64,000 nt of DNA from Tenacibaculum sp. M341 (GTDB lineage: Bacteria; Bacteroidota; Bacteroidia; Flavobacteriales; Flavobacteriaceae), in NCBI RefSeq assembly GCF_004337695.1, contig NZ_SJXJ01000013.1:62001-126000 (forward strand), written 5' to 3'. The position numbers and the translations under genes are program-made. Shown here in pieces: positions 60,001-64,000 of this stretch. The first letter of the stretch is position 1; every line of letters starts with the position of its first letter. The notes beneath the pieces are model-generated. The model was not told the origin of the DNA. It saw only the letters and a program-made list of their open reading frames with translations, and ran no database searches.

Positions 60001-60756
60001 ATGTCTTTTTTTGGAAGAAACATTAAAAAAATACGTGGTGTAAAAGGATTAAGTCAGAAGTCTTTTGCAGAGTTATTTGATTTGAAAAGAGCTACTTTAG
60101 GGGCTTATGAGGAGGGGAGGAGTGAACCTAAAATAGAAACGATTATTAAGATTGCTAATTATTTTAGCATTTCTATAGACAGTTTGCTAACTTCAGATTT
60201 AACTGTAAATGAGTTATTGCGTTTTAAAGAGGATCTGACTATTGAGACAGATTTAGTTACTGAAAAAGTGCTTAAAAATATTCCGTTTATTTCTGATAGT
60301 ACTGTGAGTAAATATGTAGAGTATTATGATAATTCAAAATTTATTGAGGATTTACCTGTGTTGAGTTTACCTATTGCTTCTGAAAATGCTTTTAGAGCTT
60401 TTAGTGTTTCGAATTTAGAAATGACTTCGAATGACAAAGGTTTGTATCCTAAAGATATCGTAATTACAGAATATGTAAATACAGATAATTGGGATGTTTT
60501 AGGTAAAGGTGAATTGGTACTTGCAGTAGTTGAAAATGAATTAATTTTAAGAAAATTATATTTTATAGAAGACCAAGCTATTTTTAAAGCAGAGCATATT
60601 AATATTGAAGAAAAGGTGTTTAATAGAGATCAGGTAAAAGAATTATGGTTAGCTAAGTATTCTTTTATAAAAAGACTTCCATACATTGGTGATGAGGTAG
60701 AAGATAAGTTGTTGTTTTTAGAAAGAGAATTGCTAAAACTGAAAAAAAGGGGATAA
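60001..60756 (+). CDS. XRE regulator with degenerate S24/LexA-like domain
   Basis: 251 residues. HTH at about 5-62 (IKKIRGVKGLSQKSFAELFD, LKRATLGAYEEGRSEP, IKIANYFSISIDSLL). The C-terminal part resembles the CI/LexA S24 domain by strand order (PVLSLPIASENAFRAFSVSNL, YPKDIVITEYV, GKGELVLAVVENELILRKLYF), but the GDSM motif with its catalytic Ser reads NLEM, so self-cleavage is unlikely. It may instead sense a ligand or just dimerise. Divergent from the PspA operon, it is the obvious regulator of it. Confidence 0.8.
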   Translation: MSFFGRNIKKIRGVKGLSQKSFAELFDLKRATLGAYEEGRSEPKIETIIKIANYFSISIDSLLTSDLTVNELLRFKEDLTIETDLVTEKVLKNIPFISDSTVSKYVEYYDNSKFIEDLPVLSLPIASENAFRAFSVSNLEMTSNDKGLYPKDIVITEYVNTDNWDVLGKGELVLAVVENELILRKLYFIEDQAIFKAEHINIEEKVFNRDQVKELWLAKYSFIKRLPYIGDEVEDKLLFLERELLKLKKRG

Positions 60757-60793
60757 TTTTTTTTCAGTTGTTGTTAATCAATCAATAAGCAGT

Positions 60794-60825
60794 GTGTTTT
60801 CTTTTGATACATAATATCAAAACAC
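60794..60825 (+). terminator. Weak hairpin after the XRE gene
   Basis: GTGTTTT (60794-60800) pairs with AAAACAC (60819-60825), with an inner GATA/TATC pairing and a bulge. It is followed by a T-rich segment but the stem is imperfect. Confidence 0.3.
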
Positions 60826-60885
60826 TTCTTAAGTTTTTCAGTGAAAATAATAAGATCGTTAATAAGAGGTTTTTATAAGGTAATT

Positions 60886-61314
60886 TTATGCAACATACTC
60901 ATTATTTATTCCAACGCTAAAGCCAAATCTGTTTTCGCTTTCACTTCCTAAACGGTGAATTGCAACTGTGTTTAAACCTATCTTGCTAAAATCAGAAAAG
61001 GTAATTTCATCTTCTTCTAAGTATAGTTTACCTGCAAAAGGTTTTTGAGCAACATACTCACTTATATTGTTGCTTTGGTAAACGTTAATAGAAAGAATTT
61101 CATTATCTCCTTTAATAGTACAAGAAATACCTAAATCATCCCAAATTAAGTACTGATTAGTACCTTCAATTTTTCTGCTAGGTTCTTCAAAAACAGCTAT
61201 TAATTCCTCAGTAGTAGTAGGGAAATTAATTTTGATGTCGTTAATAATTACTTCATTTGTTTTACAAACGATGTTTATTTCTTTCGTCTTCTTTTTCTTT
61301 AAAAATTTAAGCAT
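60886..61314 (-). CDS. Unknown protein, 142 aa
   Basis: A soluble beta-rich protein after a very basic start (MLKFLKKKKTKEI). The centre, PTTTEELIAVFEEPSRKIEG and YLIWDDLGISCTIKGDNEIL, followed by FAGKLYLEEDEITFSDFSKIG, is a pattern I have seen in small bacterial proteins of unknown function annotated as DUF domains. No clear partner nearby. It may be an immunity-type protein, but this is a guess. Confidence 0.55.
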   Translation of the reverse strand: MLKFLKKKKTKEINIVCKTNEVIINDIKINFPTTTEELIAVFEEPSRKIEGTNQYLIWDDLGISCTIKGDNEILSINVYQSNNISEYVAQKPFAGKLYLEEDEITFSDFSKIGLNTVAIHRLGSESENRFGFSVGINNEYVA

Positions 61315-61630
61315 AATTCTTGGTTATGATTTCAATTCTACGGGGGTAAAACTATAAAATATTACCTGCTTTTACGCAGTAAAAAAAATGTTTTTTAAAA
61401 CATGTTTAATTAAAACATACGTTATCAATTATATACCAAATTAAAATTTTTTTATTAAAAAATATCATGTTTTTAGAAATATTTTTTTGTATTACGAAGT
61501 TCAATTGAAGAGTGGAATATTTTTAGTCATTGCCTTGTTTATTAGGTTTTTGCGTTTTTTTGAAAACAAAAAGAACTTTAATGAAAATATGGAATTTAAA
61601 AGCGGTTTATTTTAGTGAATTAGAAATAAT
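61315..61630. other. Intergenic space, no gene seen
   Basis: Very AT-rich sequence between the unknown protein and ndh. I see no frame worth calling and no strong hairpin. The ndh promoter follows directly to its right. Confidence 0.5.
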
Positions 61631-61659
61631 TTGTAAACAAATACTTTTGGTTAAATTTG
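61631..61659 (+). promoter_or_regulatory. Promoter of ndh
   Basis: TTG at 61631-61633, 18 bases, then TAAATTTG at 61652-61659: a full match to the Bacteroidota TTG/TAnnTTTG promoter with good spacing. The leader would be about 30 bases. Confidence 0.75.
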
Positions 61660-61694
61660 TCTTTACAAGAAAAAATTAACATAAAAATTTTTAA

Positions 61695-62999
61695 ATGAAT
61701 ATACCTCAAACCAGTTTTCCAAGGGTAGTTATTGTAGGAGGAGGTTTTGCAGGCTTGGCTGTAGCAAGAGGATTAGAGAATAAAGATGTGCAAGTAGTGC
61801 TTTTAGATAAGCATAATTATCATACTTTTCAGCCTTTATTATATCAGGTTGCAACCGGAGGGCTAGAGCCAGATAGTATTGCTTTTCCGTTGAGGAAAAG
61901 ATTTAATGATATTGAAAATTTTTATTTCAGATTAGCAGAAGTAACACGAATTGTTAAAGAAGAAAATGAAATAGAAACTACCATTGGTACTTTACAATAT
62001 GACTATTTAGTTTTAGCGACAGGATCTACAACTAATTTCTTCGGAAATAAAAACATCGAAAAATTTACGATGGAAATGAAGTCTATTCCGCAATCGTTAA
62101 ATATTCGTAGTTTAATTCTAGAAAATTTTGAAGAAGCTTTACTAACCTCGGACTTAGAGGAGCGAAAAAAATTAATGAACTTCGTTATTGTAGGTGGCGG
62201 ACCAACTGGAGTTGAGTTAGCTGGTGCTTTGGCTGAAATGAAAAAAGGTTTTTTACCCAAAGATTATCCTGATTTAGATATTAGATTAATGAAAATTAAT
62301 TTAATTCAAAGTTCTGGTTGTTTATTAAAAGGAATGAGTGAAAAAGCATCTCAAAAAGCAGAGGATTTTTTAGTGAAGTTAGGTGTTGATGTTTGGAAGA
62401 ATTTACGAGTGTTAGATTATGATGGTGATTTGGTAAAAACGAATGGAGAAGATCACTTTAGAGCTACTACAGTTATATGGGCGGCAGGAGTAAAAGGTGA
62501 AGCAATAGAAGGAGCAGGAACAGAGTGTATAGTTGAAAGAGCTGGAAGATATAAGGTTGATACATTTAATAGAGTGGTGAATTCTGATAATATTTTTGCT
62601 GTAGGAGATGTGGCTTCAATGAATTCTGAAGCGTATCCTTATGGGCATCCAATGATGGCACAACCCGCAATTCAACAGGGAAATTTACTAGCTAAGAATA
62701 TTGTTAATCTATTAAATGATAAAAAACTGATTCCTTTTGTGTATGATGACAAGGGGTCAATGGCTACAATTGGTAGAAATAAAGCAGTTGTAGATTTACC
62801 AAAGTGGAAGTTTCAAGGAGTTTTTGCTTGGTTTGTATGGATGTTTGTGCATTTATTCTCATTAATTGGTTTTAGAAACAAAGCGGTAGTGTTTTTAAAC
62901 TGGGTGTATAATTATATTCGTTTTGATAGAGAAACACGATTGATTATTAGACCATTTAAAAAAAGGAATAAATATTCTTTTGAAAATTCAGAAAAATAG
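61695..62999 (+). CDS. ndh: Type II NADH:quinone oxidoreductase
   Basis: 434 residues. FAD site VVIVGGGFAGLAVARGL at the N-terminus, NADH site FVIVGGGPTGVELAGALAEM near 160, the flavin contact NIFAVGDVASM, and AQPAIQQGNLLAKNI, all typical of NDH-2. The C-terminal membrane-binding part (WFVWMFVHLFSLIGFRNKAVVFLNWVYNYI) is present. It passes electrons from NADH to menaquinone without pumping protons. Single gene with its own promoter, ended by a strong terminator. Confidence 0.92.
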   Translation: MNIPQTSFPRVVIVGGGFAGLAVARGLENKDVQVVLLDKHNYHTFQPLLYQVATGGLEPDSIAFPLRKRFNDIENFYFRLAEVTRIVKEENEIETTIGTLQYDYLVLATGSTTNFFGNKNIEKFTMEMKSIPQSLNIRSLILENFEEALLTSDLEERKKLMNFVIVGGGPTGVELAGALAEMKKGFLPKDYPDLDIRLMKINLIQSSGCLLKGMSEKASQKAEDFLVKLGVDVWKNLRVLDYDGDLVKTNGEDHFRATTVIWAAGVKGEAIEGAGTECIVERAGRYKVDTFNRVVNSDNIFAVGDVASMNSEAYPYGHPMMAQPAIQQGNLLAKNIVNLLNDKKLIPFVYDDKGSMATIGRNKAVVDLPKWKFQGVFAWFVWMFVHLFSLIGFRNKAVVFLNWVYNYIRFDRETRLIIRPFKKRNKYSFENSEK

Positions 63000-63047
63000 A
63001 TTGGAGTACTTTAAATAATTAAAAGAGTCAAAATAGAAGATTGATGT

Positions 63048-63095
63048 CATAAAAAAATGTCATTACTTTATAATTAGTAATGACATTTTTTTATG
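63048..63095. terminator. Strong bidirectional terminator between ndh and YebC gene
   Basis: A perfect 20-bp stem (63048-63067 with 63076-63095) and an 8-base loop, with seven-base A and T runs inside the arms so that both strands end in a U-run. Confidence 0.9.
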
Positions 63096-63112
63096 ATTAA
63101 ATGGATAACTTG

Positions 63113-63829
63113 TTATAGTTCCATTGAGTGATATACCTGATTTACATCGTCGTCTTCCTCTAAACGTTCTAAAAGTTTATCTACATCAGCTTGTTGCTCT
63201 TCATTAAGCTTTGTGGTTGTTGTAGGAATACGTTCAAATTCTGAAGAAAGTATTTCAATGCTATTATCTTCTAAGTATTTTTGAATAGATCCAAACTGTC
63301 CGAAAGGAGCATATAATAAGATACCATCTTCATCTTTAAAAATTTCTTCAACTTCAAACTCAATTACTTCAAGTTCAAATTCTTCTAAATCCATTCCTAA
63401 AGTATCTTCTTTTACTTTAAAGTTAACTACATGATCAAACATAAAAGCAACAGAACCAGAAGTTCCTAAGTTTCCATTACATTTATTAAATGCAGCACGA
63501 ACATTAGCTACAGTTCTATTATTATTGTTAGTTGCTGTTTCTACTAAAATAGCAACCCCATGTGGAGCGTATCCTTCAAATAATACTTCTTTATAGTTTT
63601 CAGTGTTTTTATCACTAGCTTTTTTAATGGCACGTGCAATATTGTCTTTAGGCATGTTTGCTGCCTTTGCATTTTGAATGACAACACGCAAACGAGAATT
63701 TGATTCAGGGTTTGGACCTCCTTCTTTTACAGCCATTACAATATCTTTACCGATACGTGTAAAAGTTTTAGCCATTGCAGCCCAACGTTTCATTTTACGT
63801 GCCTTTCTAAATTCAAATGCTCTTCCCAT
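63113..63829 (-). CDS. YebC/PmpR family protein
   Basis: 238 residues. The N-terminus MGRAFEFRKARKMKRWAAM and FTRIGKDIVMAVKEGGPNPE, NAKAANMPKDNIARAIKKAS, YEGYAPHGVAILVE-like FEGYAPHGVAILVETATNNN and GTSGSVAFMFD are all diagnostic. YebC proteins were described as DNA-binding regulators and more recently as ribosome-associated translation factors. The MGRAFEF beginning is the Bacteroidota variant of MAGHSKW. A promoter with both elements lies upstream. Confidence 0.93.
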   Translation of the reverse strand: MGRAFEFRKARKMKRWAAMAKTFTRIGKDIVMAVKEGGPNPESNSRLRVVIQNAKAANMPKDNIARAIKKASDKNTENYKEVLFEGYAPHGVAILVETATNNNNRTVANVRAAFNKCNGNLGTSGSVAFMFDHVVNFKVKEDTLGMDLEEFELEVIEFEVEEIFKDEDGILLYAPFGQFGSIQKYLEDNSIEILSSEFERIPTTTTKLNEEQQADVDKLLERLEEDDDVNQVYHSMEL

Positions 63830-63858
63830 TTCTAAGTATTATAATTTAAAATCGAAAG

Positions 63859-63889
63859 CAAATGTAAAAATAAGAATGTGTATTTACAA
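63859..63889 (-). promoter_or_regulatory. Promoter of the YebC gene
   Basis: On the minus strand TACATTTG (complement of 63859-63866) with TTG (complement of 63887-63889) 20 bases upstream. Both elements and spacing match the Bacteroidota promoter. Nothing further is seen from 63890 to the window end. Confidence 0.7.
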
Positions 63890-64000
63890 TTATTTTATGT
63901 TTCCCTTTTTATAAAGCTGAATTCTCAGGGTAAATATTAAATTTTGTAAATAATATTAGTGTTATGTTAAATTTTACTTTATTTTTATTGAATTTGAATT

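Noticed and set aside
1-64000. tRNA, rRNA, insertion sequences, integrases, phage modules
   Set aside because: Read for on both strands; no convincing cloverleaf, transposase or phage gene was seen.

Overview
The window looks like a chromosomal segment of a marine-type member of the Flavobacteriaceae (Bacteroidota), close to Tenacibaculum or Polaribacter in gene style. Reasons: very AT-rich DNA, few recognisable Shine-Dalgarno sites, promoters of the Bacteroidota TTG-N(17-23)-TAnnTTTG type (clear before ndh and the YebC gene), bacillithiol enzyme BshC, the rsmD-DUF3822 pair, a BatA-type protein next to a dihydroorotase homologue, TPR-transmembrane-HTH regulators and many short-signal lipoproteins. 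The assignment is an inference from gene content. I see no rRNA, tRNA, insertion sequence, integrase, phage gene or CRISPR array.

Layout. 0-5.2 kb: three paralogous membrane regulators with periplasmic TPRs and a cytoplasmic LuxR-like HTH; the first is cut by the window edge. 6-11.6 kb: accessory island read leftwards, with an SMI1/KNR4-like immunity pseudogene broken by one TGA, a serine hydrolase lipoprotein, an S9-like hydrolase, three unknowns and an intact SMI1/KNR4 protein; no cognate toxin is visible. 11.7-18.7 kb: housekeeping block (fatty acid hydroxylase family, esterase, catalytically dead-looking dihydroorotase homologue, BatA protein, divergent bshC). 18.7-21.4 kb: cell-wall block with an M23-LysM endopeptidase, a BlaR1-type M56 sensor fused to an M23 domain, and its BlaI repressor with a near-perfect 30-bp operator. 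21.5-28.4 kb: accessory genes (LRR protein, unknowns, a repeat-bearing tail-fibre-like surface protein, small membrane proteins). 28.4-34.7 kb: rsmD, DUF3822, a RecD-like helicase, a secreted PIG-L deacetylase. 34.9-36.4 kb: Cys-rich lipoprotein and an immunity-like gene remnant.

36.6-47.6 kb: rightward run: EamA transporter, then a tight series of unknown membrane proteins and lipoproteins including a CapA-type metallophosphatase and a large solenoid protein, ending in yjbQ. 47.7-49.7 kb: a small Cys-containing peptide with a double-glycine-like leader, an endonuclease V homologue and a GIY-YIG-type protein.

49.9-60.8 kb holds the most interesting system: a 1616-residue DUF3686/coiled-coil/AAA+ ATPase, a free-standing lipoyl-like domain whose modified lysine is replaced by arginine, a flotillin, a YqiJ/NfeD-like membrane OB-fold protein with an Asp-alternating tract, a secreted protein, PspA/IM30 and a Tir/YbjN-like chaperone, all on one strand and faced by a divergent XRE regulator across a shared control region rich in palindromes and direct repeats. 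Together these suggest a regulated membrane-stress or membrane-remodelling machine. The right end carries an unknown protein, a type II NADH dehydrogenase and a YebC regulator.
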